A DNA stretch of 64,000 nt from Apophysomyces variabilis (taxonomy: Eukaryota; Mucoromycota; Mucoromycetes; Mucorales; Mucoraceae): contig MZZL01000406.1 in assembly GCA_002749535.1 (NCBI GenBank), positions 122,795-186,794 of the forward strand. Reading direction: 5' to 3'. How positions within the stretch are numbered: the stretch's first letter is position 1; every line of letters begins with the position of its first letter. Below, piece after piece: positions 21,735 through 30,351 of the stretch. The position numbers were made by a program, and so were the translations under genes. The notes under the pieces are model-generated. The model was given only the letters and a program-made list of their open reading frames with translations. It searched no databases and was not told where the DNA came from.

Positions 21735-24154
21735 ATGCCTGCAGAATTTGTTATTGACAAGGGCGACACAGCCTGGATGATGGTCTGTTCGACCTTTGTT
21801 TTCTTAATGGTAACCTTTTTTCTGCAAATCAAACTCATTGGCTTCCCCCGGTACTCATCATAAGCACGTGTCAGGCCCCTGCCCTCGGGTTTTTCTATGC
21901 TGGTTTAGCTCGGGCAAAAAACGCTCTGTCTTTAATGTACCTTACCGTCCTCTCCGTTGCCGTCGTCTCGCTCCAGGTAAACGCCGAAAAAGAAAAGGAA
22001 CTAGTAGTAAATACAATGCTAAAGCTCTCATCTTTTCCCCTTATTGTAGTGGTACCTGATAGGCTATTCTTTGACATTCTCTGAAACCGGTGGTCGCTTT
22101 ATCGGTGACTCGGGTAACTAAACGATTCAATTTGTATTCTATTTGTTGTTTTTAACTCATGCCTTTTATTTCTACGTTAGCCCATTTTCTGCTTCGAGGA
22201 GTGGGTCTTAAACCACAATTAGAAGGTCAAACCATTCCAGCCTCAGTTTTTATGATCTTTCAAGCTATGTTTGCATGCATCACACCAGGTAAATCAAGAA
22301 AAATATAATTTGAAAAGCAAATGGTTTTTTAACTCCCTCATTTTTTTTTTTACCTTTTCTTAAATAAAGCTCTCGCATTTGGATCGGCTGCCGAGCGTAT
22401 GTCGGTAAGTTTACACTTATCCTTATGTGCTATAGAGACAACGACTTACATTACGTATAGTTAGGTCCTTCCATACTATTCATTTTTATTTGGACCACCG
22501 GATGTTATGGTAAGAAGAACAAACTCCTAACAAGCTGATTTACTCAATTGCGCTTTTTTTTTCTCTTTAGATATAATCACTTGCTGGGTCTGGGGACCAA
22601 ACGGATGGCTTGCCAAACTGGGTACAATGGATTATGCAGGCGGAACGCCTGTCCATATCTCCAGTGGTTTGGCTGCGGGTAAAAAAAATGCTCTTTTGTT
22701 ATACCTGTCATTTGCTTAAATCAATTACGCAATGTAGTGGCCTACGCAATGGTACTTGGCAAACGTCGCGATTATCACGAAAATGTGAATACGCCACATA
22801 ACGTTTCTTTCGTATTCCTGGGACTGGCTCTCATGTGGTTTGGTAAATATCTAATATACCTGCTCCTTGATTTTGTCATGTAAACTCGAGTCTAACCCAT
22901 GATAAATGGAAATTTGTTTTCTTAGGCTGGTTCTGCTTTAATGCTGGTAGCGCGCTTGCCGCCAATGCTCGTAGCGTCCACTCTTTAATATGTACTCATC
23001 TCTCTGGTTGTGTCGGTGCCATGGTCTGGGTCCTGATGGACTATCACCACACGCGCAAATGGAGTATCATTGGCCTTTGTACCGGTGCCGTAGCAGGCTT
23101 AGCAACAATCACTCCCGGTTCCGGTTTTGTTTCGACAAGCAGTGCCCTCGCGTTTGGCGCTTTGGGCTCTATTGTTTGTAACATTGCTGTTCGTTATAAA
23201 CATAAACTGCGATTTGACGATGCTTTGGACGTCTTTGCAGGTAACATCTACAACATCCTAATGAAACGGAACAAAAAGACTAATTCATTTTCCAAAAAAA
23301 AAAAAAAAGTGCATTATATCGGAGGTCGTGTCGGTCTTTTCCTGACAGGTGTCTTTGCTCAACGCTCCGTGATTGCTTTGTCCTATCCTGAAGACACACC
23401 GCTTGATCAAATCCAATTAGGCGGCTGGCTCGACGGTAATTGGATTCAGGTCCCTGTCCAGTTAGCCGCCATTGCAGCTGTGTCTATCTATTCTTTTGTA
23501 TTCACGTAGGTGCTTTATGCATGCCACTTGATATTTAGGAATTGCTTACATGGTATCTGCTTCTTTCTCTCTTTCCCCTCTGATAGCTACGTTATCCTTG
23601 TCATTCTTAACAAAATTCCCTTTTGTCGTCTTCGATTGGATGACGAAGCTGAAATCATCGGCACAGACTGGGCCGAAATGGGTGAACGTGCCTATGCCTA
23701 CCTACCGATGGAAGACGAGAAAATAATCCGAAAAAGCACCAGCAGTAGCGACGATGACGAAGTGGTGACCATCGAGAACTCCAGTTCGACTACAGCTACC
23801 AGCCAACCGACTCGCCATCGAGCTCTACGCAGTATCCAGAAACTACTTCAGCCTCATTCTCATGCTCACCGGCGTCACCCTTTGGTAGTCACGGGTATGC
23901 CCGATCTGATTGAAGAGCCTGTCGTACTGGATTACAACCAGCAGAAAGATCTGGGTGCGATTCGGTTGACGGAGATTACCGAGCCTACCAGTGGCAATCT
24001 TTTCCAAAAGACAGCGGCGCAAATACGTGAAGAACAGCCCTTAGAAATTGAAGTCGTGGGTCAGCCTATGCAGGCAGAACGAAAGCAGCAACACGAAGAC
24101 TCACATCATCCCAGTCAGTCTACGAGCAGTAGTAGTAGCAGTAGCAAATCATAA
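21735..24154 (+). CDS. Ammonium transporter (AMT/MEP family)
   Basis: Plasma-membrane ammonium uptake. Eleven exons: 21735-21809, 21875-21976, 22050-22113, 22181-22288, 22370-22404, 22461-22509, 22571-22678, 22738-22842, 22926-23240, 23310-23505, 23587-24154; about 574 residues with eleven predicted membrane helices. Family marks are [14 protein letters not shown], the conserved Asp and first twin-His in [14 protein letters not shown], the second His in DVFAVHYIGG, and [10 protein letters not shown]. The cytosolic tail (~150 residues) is acidic and ends in His/Ser-rich low complexity. The usual VGGIVG motif reads IGGRVG, placing an Arg next to the second pore histidine. That is unusual and worth checking. 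Fungi often have several such genes with transporter or sensor roles; which this is cannot be told. Confidence 0.95.
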
Positions 24155-24402
24155 GTTCCCAATTCTATTCCCCACCATCTCCACCTTTTGATCTCATGTC
24201 CTTTGTTCTTTTTTTCCCCTTATCGACCTCATATTCCTCTGTATAAAAAATGAAAAGACATCTGTATTTTAAAATCCTATTTAACAAAACTGGTTGCTGT
24301 CCATAAAAGCTAAAAGTCAAAGAAAAAAATAGCATTTTTTATCGAAGCGTATACCCTCGTGATGGTAAGGTGAAGACCAAAGTATCATTTTATATGCGTA
24401 TA
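24155..24402. other. 3' flank of the ammonium transporter gene
   Basis: It contains a possible polyadenylation context (TATAAAAAATGAAAAG at 24241) and leads to the TA dinucleotide at 24401-24402 where the transposon is inserted. Confidence 0.4.
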
Positions 24403-24452
24403 CAGTGAGCGCAGCGTCAATTGGCGGTTTTGGGATGAGCCAAATGGCGGAT
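24403..24452 (+). repeat. Left terminal inverted repeat
   Basis: 50 bp starting CAGTGAGCGCAG and ending GCCAAATGGCGGAT. It matches the reverse complement of 28784-28834 except for one G missing in the run GGG/GGGG. It is flanked on the left by TA. Confidence 0.93.
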
Positions 24453-25159
24453 ATTGAAATATCAAACCCATTTTTGTGCCACGCGCAGACGTATTTTTCG
24501 TGCGCGCAGACCATATTCATTTGGTTCTTATTCAGCTCAAGTACATCCAGCGCAGTATGGAAGTTAAGGCGCATGTTCCATCTCCAGCATCAGTAGTACA
24601 ATATCACCAAACTCGCATAATTCGTGTCCAAGAACAGCGTTCATATTAGAACATATCTGCTCATTGGACAGAAAAACGGTGGCAAGAGTAATACAAATGC
24701 TTTCATCCGTGCTTTATCGTGAATTTTCGTATGAAATTAACCTTGAAGAGTTGATATGTTGCTTAATACCAAACAAGTGCCTTGTAGCCTAAACTTTAGG
24801 GATGTATATGGTCGGATCTGCAATATCAACTGAATTAGCAGAAATACTACCTACAAAGCCAAACTTCGATATAATAGTAAAAATCAAGACTGTATAAAAT
24901 TAGAAGAAGATTGCACTCTCTTAACAGTACTGTTTCATCGATTTCCAAGTAGCTCCTCTTTCCAGCACATATTAAAAGCAGTCGTCTTTTGAGACACTGC
25001 TTACTTTCTATGATCGACTCATATGGTATGATCACAACGATGGGTTAAGCTTTAATGATAATAAAATGTGGTATTGAGATACTGCTTATAATTTTCTTCA
25101 CATTTTACGATCATATCCTTCAAATCATCGATTGCAATGGTATTTGTTGCATCAATAAT

Positions 25160-26044
25160 TCATGAGGTCAATGTCTCATCATCTCCCAGTGATTTACGAT
25201 CCACTTTGCTGATCAATAATGCCCAGAATCGCACGCAGGGATGTAAATCACACGGGATAAGCGGGATTCGTATATACTTATACCCATGATCGACGAACCT
25301 TGATTGAGCAGTAGCTTGATCATCTAAAGGTACATTATTTGCCAGGATATAACATCCCGCAAACACATTGTACTGACCCATTATTGTCAACGTTTCGTTT
25401 ACAAACTTCAAACATTGCATTTGATGGCCTTCCTTATAATTTGGTAGCTGTAACTTGATGTTTATAACCCCGATTGCACAATATGCCACGAGCATTTTAC
25501 GTGTTTGCTTTCGAACGTTTGCTATCTTTTCCTTGGATGACCAAGACCTTGAGACCCTCGTAGACAGAGCAAAAGTTGCTTCGTCGATGAAGATGCAATT
25601 GCGCGTGTAATCCAAATCGGGTTGTGTCCAATCTCTTAAAAAAAGGTTCCGTTCGTGTAACTCATCTTCGCCGTTGGCACAATTCAACTTTGGCATATAT
25701 TCAAACGAGATATTGTACTCATTCTTCATCAAGGTGTCAACAGATGACTTTGTAATCTGCAAATTCTCAAATTGCTGAATAAGGCTCTTCTGAATGTCAT
25801 CGATTGATGCTTCCGGATTTTTGTCTATGTAATTCCGTATATATGATTTATGTTCACCAGAAAGATGCTGTTTGTTGATGCGATTTTGAGTCGTTCTTCG
25901 TTTACCCGTATTGTATTCTTTAACCCACCGTTGGACTGATCGGACAGGCACATCAAATACTTTTGCTGCTGCTCTGGCTGAAACACATTTCTCTATCACA
26001 TAGCTGACGACCTTATTTTTTGTATCAGCTGTGTGATTTTTCAT
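25160..26044 (-). CDS. Transposase-like protein with a lost catalytic triad
   Basis: An uninterrupted 294-codon ORF; I start at the Met beginning MKNHTADTK because the upstream extension is hydrophobic, non-homologous leader. Residues ~10-50 form a helix-turn-helix (SARAAAKVFDVPVRSVQRWVK), then a second DNA-binding region, then a DDE_3-like domain. The first Asp is kept (IFIDEATF, D154). The second catalytic position reads ILANNVP (N236) instead of the MDNAP seen in the neighbour transposase. The Glu of NPIEEFW is replaced in HPCVRFW (V271). It should therefore bind DNA but not cut it. An open frame without stops argues against simple decay. A regulator or inhibitor of transposition is one possibility; a recently degraded second transposon gene is the other. 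Confidence 0.8.
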   Translation of the reverse strand: MKNHTADTKNKVVSYVIEKCVSARAAAKVFDVPVRSVQRWVKEYNTGKRRTTQNRINKQHLSGEHKSYIRNYIDKNPEASIDDIQKSLIQQFENLQITKSSVDTLMKNEYNISFEYMPKLNCANGEDELHERNLFLRDWTQPDLDYTRNCIFIDEATFALSTRVSRSWSSKEKIANVRKQTRKMLVAYCAIGVINIKLQLPNYKEGHQMQCLKFVNETLTIMGQYNVFAGCYILANNVPLDDQATAQSRFVDHGYKYIRIPLIPCDLHPCVRFWALLISKVDRKSLGDDETLTS

Positions 26045-26250
26045 TGTAAGAAACAATAAGATAAAGAGACTAAAACAAATGAAACAAGGCGACATGCTTT
26101 CATCAAACATGTGCCACTTTGCTGCCCTTATCTGCGCCCAGCCGATAGCACAGCAGACAAGCGATGCATTAACAGTTAAAATGCGCCAATAATTTCAGAA
26201 AAAATGCGCCTAGTGCGATCTGCAGTGAACTGTAACGTGTTCTAAAAAGC

Positions 26251-26460
26251 TTGTGTGTGAAACAAAACAACGGGGCTATGCGACAAAATAATTTGTGGAT
26301 GGTTTATGGATGGTTTATAGATGACAGCGACGTGTGAAACAGTCCCATGCACGGTCTTGTACGACAAATGGGTTTATAGATGGTTAATGGACGGTTTATG
26401 GATAGCAGCGACGTGTGAAACAGCCCCATGCACAATCTTGTACGACAAATTGGTTTGTGC
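26251..26460. repeat. Tandem repeat of about 82 bp, 2.5 copies
   Basis: Two clear copies and a degenerate partial copy share the blocks GGTTTATAGATGGTT, AGCGACGTGTGAAACAG, CCCCATGCAC and CTTGTACGACAAATTGG. It lies between the two minus-strand ORFs of the transposon, so it could be a regulatory or subterminal transposase-binding array. Confidence 0.85.
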
Positions 26461-26587
26461 GATTTTACGAAAATGCTGGCGGCATGGACGAAGAAAAACA
26501 AGGTGATGCATGTATTTGTGCCTGACCTGTTGTAGACACAGGAAACACTATGTAAGACTCAATGAAAATAAATGCAGTAGAACTTGT

Positions 26588-27100
26588 TTATTGTGTTCGT
26601 TCATTTGAAAACTGTGAATACAGTTCAGGATTTTCTTCTTGAACTATATCCAGGGGGGGGGGAGGTTCGCGAAACAATTTCACATATTTGCCGACAGTTG
26701 AATGCCTCATACCCACTAGCCGTGCGACTTGGTCCACTGAACGCTCTTTGTCAGAGGACAAAAAGTACTCGTAGAAGATCTTGTATATCAACTTGTTGCT
26801 TATGGGTTTCCTTCCACATTTGGCCACTCGCTGGAAGTCTGCGCTGGAACCAGACGAACGTGGACGTATAGCCCTTGTCCTAACTTGTAAAGCTGTAGAT
26901 GGAGCGATCTCATGGCGTGGAAATATACCAAGTGGTGTTGATATTCCTACTACATCTTGTGTTTGCGACGGTGGCGTTTCCGTTGTGGTGTCTCCATTCA
27001 TTTGCGGCATTGGATGGTCAGTTTGTGTCGCATCAACCTCCATGCAATTGACTGAACCGAAGAGATTGTTGTACTGATTGTTACTGTTCTGGAATGACAT
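26588..27100 (-). CDS. Transposon-borne helix-turn-helix protein, unknown function
   Basis: A 170-codon ORF with no recognised full-length family. The first ~90 residues are polar and low in structure. Residues ~105-150 contain a plausible helix-turn-helix (RSVDQVARLVGMRHSTVGKY) preceded by a predicted helix. That resembles the DNA-binding part of IS630-like transposases, but no catalytic domain follows. The frame ends soon after a PPPPLD segment encoded by the run of nine G near 26656, where slippage could alter the C-terminus. It is divergent from the transposase gene across 137 bases. A role as accessory DNA-binding protein or repressor is inferred only from position and motif. Confidence 0.6.
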   Translation of the reverse strand: MSFQNSNNQYNNLFGSVNCMEVDATQTDHPMPQMNGDTTTETPPSQTQDVVGISTPLGIFPRHEIAPSTALQVRTRAIRPRSSGSSADFQRVAKCGRKPISNKLIYKIFYEYFLSSDKERSVDQVARLVGMRHSTVGKYVKLFREPPPPLDIVQEENPELYSQFSNERTQ

Positions 27101-27237
27101 AGAATAAATGGTGTAGTAAAATGTTAGTAGGCCCCATTAAACTATATTCGCATTTTGCACTACACGGGAACTTTTTGTAGTCGTAAAGCTATATATATTT
27201 TAACAAAAGATCAACTCTATTGCTGTAGCATACTATA
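27101..27237. promoter_or_regulatory. Shared divergent promoter inside the transposon
   Basis: Only 137 bases separate the start codons of the helix-turn-helix ORF (-) and the transposase (+), so both must be driven from here. A TATATATATTTT element lies at about 27190-27201, upstream of the transposase ATG. No operator repeats are obvious by eye. Confidence 0.5.
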
Positions 27238-28706
27238 ATGGATCCTTGGTCTCACCGTGGCAACACTAGCGACAGCTATGATACTACTGATACAGAAAGC
27301 GAATGCGCTTCTTTGTCGACTATGGTTGATATTTTTGAAACCAACCCTATTAGCCATCTGGTTGGTGGAGATGGTCCTGCTTTGATGGACGTTGATGGTC
27401 TGAATTCAAGCAATACAATATCGCTAAGGCTGACTGGGAGAAACAGCAACGAGATACAGGTCTGCTTCTCACTCTTATAGAATACGAACAAATCCAGTTC
27501 CACCCACAAGAAGGCCAAGAAGCTACACCAACGACGAAAATACCTGTTATCGATGTTCCACTTACAAACAAGCGAGGAGCATATCGAAAATATACACTTG
27601 AAGAGGTCCAGTCATTAATTGCCTTGGTGATTGAGCAAGGTAAATGCCTGATTTTGTTTAAAAGCAATTGGCACTGACCAGTCATTCTCTTTGATTATTC
27701 AGGAATGACAGCTGCTGCTGCTGCACGAAAAGTAGGCATCAAGGAAAGAACCGCACAACAGTATGTTTATAAGTACCGACAGGATACTCAACAAAAACTA
27801 CCAGTTCCTACCATTGGGCGGAAAGGTGGTAATCGAAAACTGTTTGAAGAGCACTCACAATTCCTGATCAAATATTTCGAGGATCACGTTGAGTCCACCC
27901 TTGCTCAAGCTAGGGAGGAGCTTCTTGCCAACTTTCCTGGCTTGACGATTACGCTCTCTGGCTTACAAAAGCATCTTGTCAAGCATTGTCGTCTTAGTTT
28001 GAAGAAGCTGAACAAGTTACCTGCAGTCCGAAATTCAGACCGCATTATTGATCAACGTCACGATACCATTTTATCCTGGCTCCAGCTACAAGACTTCAAT
28101 TATCTTACTACTTGCGTTTTCATTGACGAGGCTGGATTCAACCTGCGTATTAAGCGTGGGTTTGGCTGGGCTCCCCGAGGTCAACCAGCCAAAGCAGTAG
28201 TGCCAACACAAAAGGGACTCAATATTACCATTATAGGCGCGATCTGCGAACGAGGTGTAGTGTCACTCATGCTACGCAAACCTAAGGTGTGCACAGCTAA
28301 AAAGAATGGAAAGACTGTCGTAACCAAAGTCGGCACAAGGACAGATGATTACCTTGCATTTATCGAAGCAGTGATGGACGTCCTGGACATCAAGAACATG
28401 AAAGGCCGTTACCTGGTGATGGATAACGCTCCTATACACAAGTCACCTCAGATTAAAGAAGCCATCCAAACTCGCGGCTATAAGCCAATGTTTCTTCCTC
28501 CATGGTCACCATTTTTAAACCCGATCGAGGAGTTTTGGTCTAAGGTCAAGGCTGGTGTCCGAAGGAGCCAACTTTCGGAAAACGATTCCCTCACACCTCG
28601 TCTTGTAGAGTCGACCAAATTGGTGACTCCCACAGATTGTATGGGTTGGATAAGGCATTCGCTATCTTTCTTTGAACAATGCTTAGCCAAAGAAAAAGAT
28701 TTATAA
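27238..28706 (+). CDS. IS630/Tc1-type DD34E transposase, apparently intact
   Basis: Cuts and rejoins the element ends. Three exons in consistent phase (27238-27360, 27411-27639, 27703-28706) encode about 451 residues. The first intron has a weak donor (gttggt) and is 50 nt; the second (gtaaat...cag) is typical. After an acidic leader there is a helix-turn-helix (LEEVQSLIALVIEQGMTAAA, then RKVGIKERTAQQYV), then a DDE_3 domain with CVFIDEAGF (D259), YLVMDNAPIH (D358) and NPIEEFWSK (E393). The 34-residue spacing gives DD34E. The WAPRGQPAKA stretch is typical of the superfamily. No stop or frameshift is visible after splicing. The C-terminal half resembles the relic at 3817-4155. Confidence 0.88.
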
Positions 28707-28783
28707 TAAAAAAGTAGCGTGGGCTTGAAAAGCATTTACTTGCAGACAGAGTTATTACCGATAAGATGGTCCAGCCTGAATAA

Positions 28784-28834
28784 ATCCGCCATTTGGCTCA
28801 TCCCCAAAACCGCCAATTGACGCTGCGCTCACTG
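28784..28834 (-). repeat. Right terminal inverted repeat
   Basis: 51 bp reading ATCCGCCATTTGGCTCATCC onward to CTGCGCTCACTG, followed by TA at 28835-28836. It is the inverted partner of 24403-24452. Confidence 0.93.
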
Positions 28835-28898
28835 TATTTGGAAAAGTCGACGCAAAAACCCGTGACAGAGGGTTTCTCGACGGAGTGTAAAAGCCAAA

Positions 28899-28925
28899 TT
28901 AGTGAGCGCAGCCATCCAAATTCAG
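28899..28925 (+). repeat. Solitary end related to the transposon terminus
   Basis: TTAGTGAGCGCAGCCATCC shares the outer 12 bases GTGAGCGCAG-type core with the 4.4-kb element ends and is oriented like a left end. It could be the end of a second, related element that once contained the Fanzor-like gene to its right, or an old partial insertion. I found no matching right end within the window. Confidence 0.45.
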
Positions 28926-28970
28926 ACATGTGCCCGGGGGGAGGGGGTCCAAAGACAATATATTAGCGAA

Positions 28971-30351
28971 TCAAGGAAAATGGATGAGAATAAATATAGA
29001 GGTCATTCGTTTGTTAGTATTCTGGTTAAACAAAGATATAACAATATCTTTGTACTTACACACAGTAAACATCACAACGTTTCTATTACGTGGAGCAGTT
29101 GTGGTCGTACGTGGCCGAGTAAAGATGATTGGTCGGTCCCGTCGTCGAATCATGGCCATAAAGATGGCACGGATATTCCTTGACGCATTAACATCCCGTT
29201 GCCAAACAGTATGACAGTTACTTCAGACTAATACTGAATGCAAGCATCGATATCGACCCAGATCTAGTTTTGTCAACAAGCCAAGCTTGTCAGCGTCACC
29301 TTTCGAAAAATCCTGCAGCATTGAAAGGTACAAAACTGTAAGCCTAGTACATTAGCACAGTAAATCATGGATACTTACTTGTTCCTGCACCAACTCTCTT
29401 AACTGTAAGGAACACAAATTTGCCCATCCATTATGTCATGTCTTCCACAATACGGTTACTGAATTTCGTTGCATAATGATCCATGGTAGAAGAAACAACA
29501 CCAGCATAGGATCGATCGGAATGAATTAAGGGTACGGTACACGAGTCATGAATCGTATTGTACTGGTTAAAGGTATCGTACAGTTGCTGTGCAAGGTGAC
29601 GATCGAATGTGTTGTTTGTAGTGATAGAACGACCAGTGATTAACTGAAATACCGCATAAAAGAACGATTTGAAGACTGCTTTCGACAGTATACCGTGATG
29701 ATTCAAACGAGTGTAGATATAGTATGTTATGAACAAGTGCGCCTTGATCACCACACCTCGGACAAAAGGAACGACTTCGTCTATACTATTCATTAATCGA
29801 GCTTTATCGCCAACGTTTTCAACGTTCAGCAGAGTCTCCATACCGATTTTACGCGTAACCTGTCTTGCAGGCCCTACATCTGCGGCAACTTGCCGTCTCT
29901 TCCCTATTTTCTGAAAAGGACACAGGTGATGACTCGCTCGACTATGTGTAAATGCTGTGTCGTATCGCTGATTGCGAATGCAAGTGAGGCATGGTGTAAT
30001 TGATGTTCTGGTCGATAATTCCTGTCTCCGCCATAGTTGCTCCCTCTTACGTGCTTTTTCCGCCGTGGTTGCTTCCGCTTCCTTTTGCTTCCAGCGAGTT
30101 GTCGCTGGGCGGAGGTTCTGCTTGATTCAGACTGAGTGTCACCAGCGCTTTCCTCTTCACCGTTACTGTTTTCATTGTCGTTGTGCTGCTGTGCATGTTG
30201 TAGCTGCCTGTAGGCTGATGACTGCAGAAAGATAGGAACGTATATCAGGTTATCGGCCAACTGCTTTTACGTTACTCACCTTCCTGCAACTGCTTCTGCT
30301 ACTGCTTGTATTGATTCTTGTATATAATGATGTCTGATACAGACATGCCAT
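28971..30351 (-). pseudogene. Broken Fanzor (eukaryotic TnpB-like) gene
   Basis: Several minus-strand exons read as one protein. One exon near 30351-30283 ends at a gtgagt donor, and the next begins after tttctgcag at about 30222. That exon holds a basic region (GSKRKRKQPRRKKHVRG) and HASLAFAISDTTQHLHIVER. At about 29906 the frame breaks by one base in an A run. It resumes with RKIGMETLLNVENVGDK and HLFITYYIYTRLNHH up to a stop at 29431. Short downstream exons (about 29400-29180) read LQDFSKGDADKLGLLTKLDLG, then RYRC, an in-frame TGA, then NCHTVWQRDVNASRNI. This last piece matches the zinc-finger/RuvC-III end of TnpB and Fanzor proteins, including the final catalytic Asp in QRDVNASRNI. The RuvC-I and -II regions appear missing. 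It is therefore an inactive, internally deleted relic. Assignment rests on the C-terminal motif and the Mucorales-type N-terminal region. Confidence 0.6.

Larger units (their letters stand above)
24403..28834. mobile_element. Complete 4.4-kb Tc1/mariner-like transposon carrying three ORFs
   Basis: The element begins CAGTGAGCGCAGCGTCAATT and ends with the reverse complement. The terminal inverted repeats are 50 and 51 bp and differ by one base. TA lies immediately outside both ends (24401-24402 and 28835-28836), the target duplication of the IS630-Tc1-mariner superfamily. Inside are a full DD34E transposase (+), a helix-turn-helix ORF (-) sharing its promoter region, and a second transposase-like ORF (-) without an intact triad. 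At 4.4 kb with three genes it is much larger than the usual 1.3-2.4 kb single-gene element. Near-identical ends and an open transposase frame suggest recent activity. Confidence 0.88.

Noticed and set aside
26304..26506. Short ORFs on both strands over the 82-bp repeats
   Set aside because: They are products of the tandem repeat being open in several frames.
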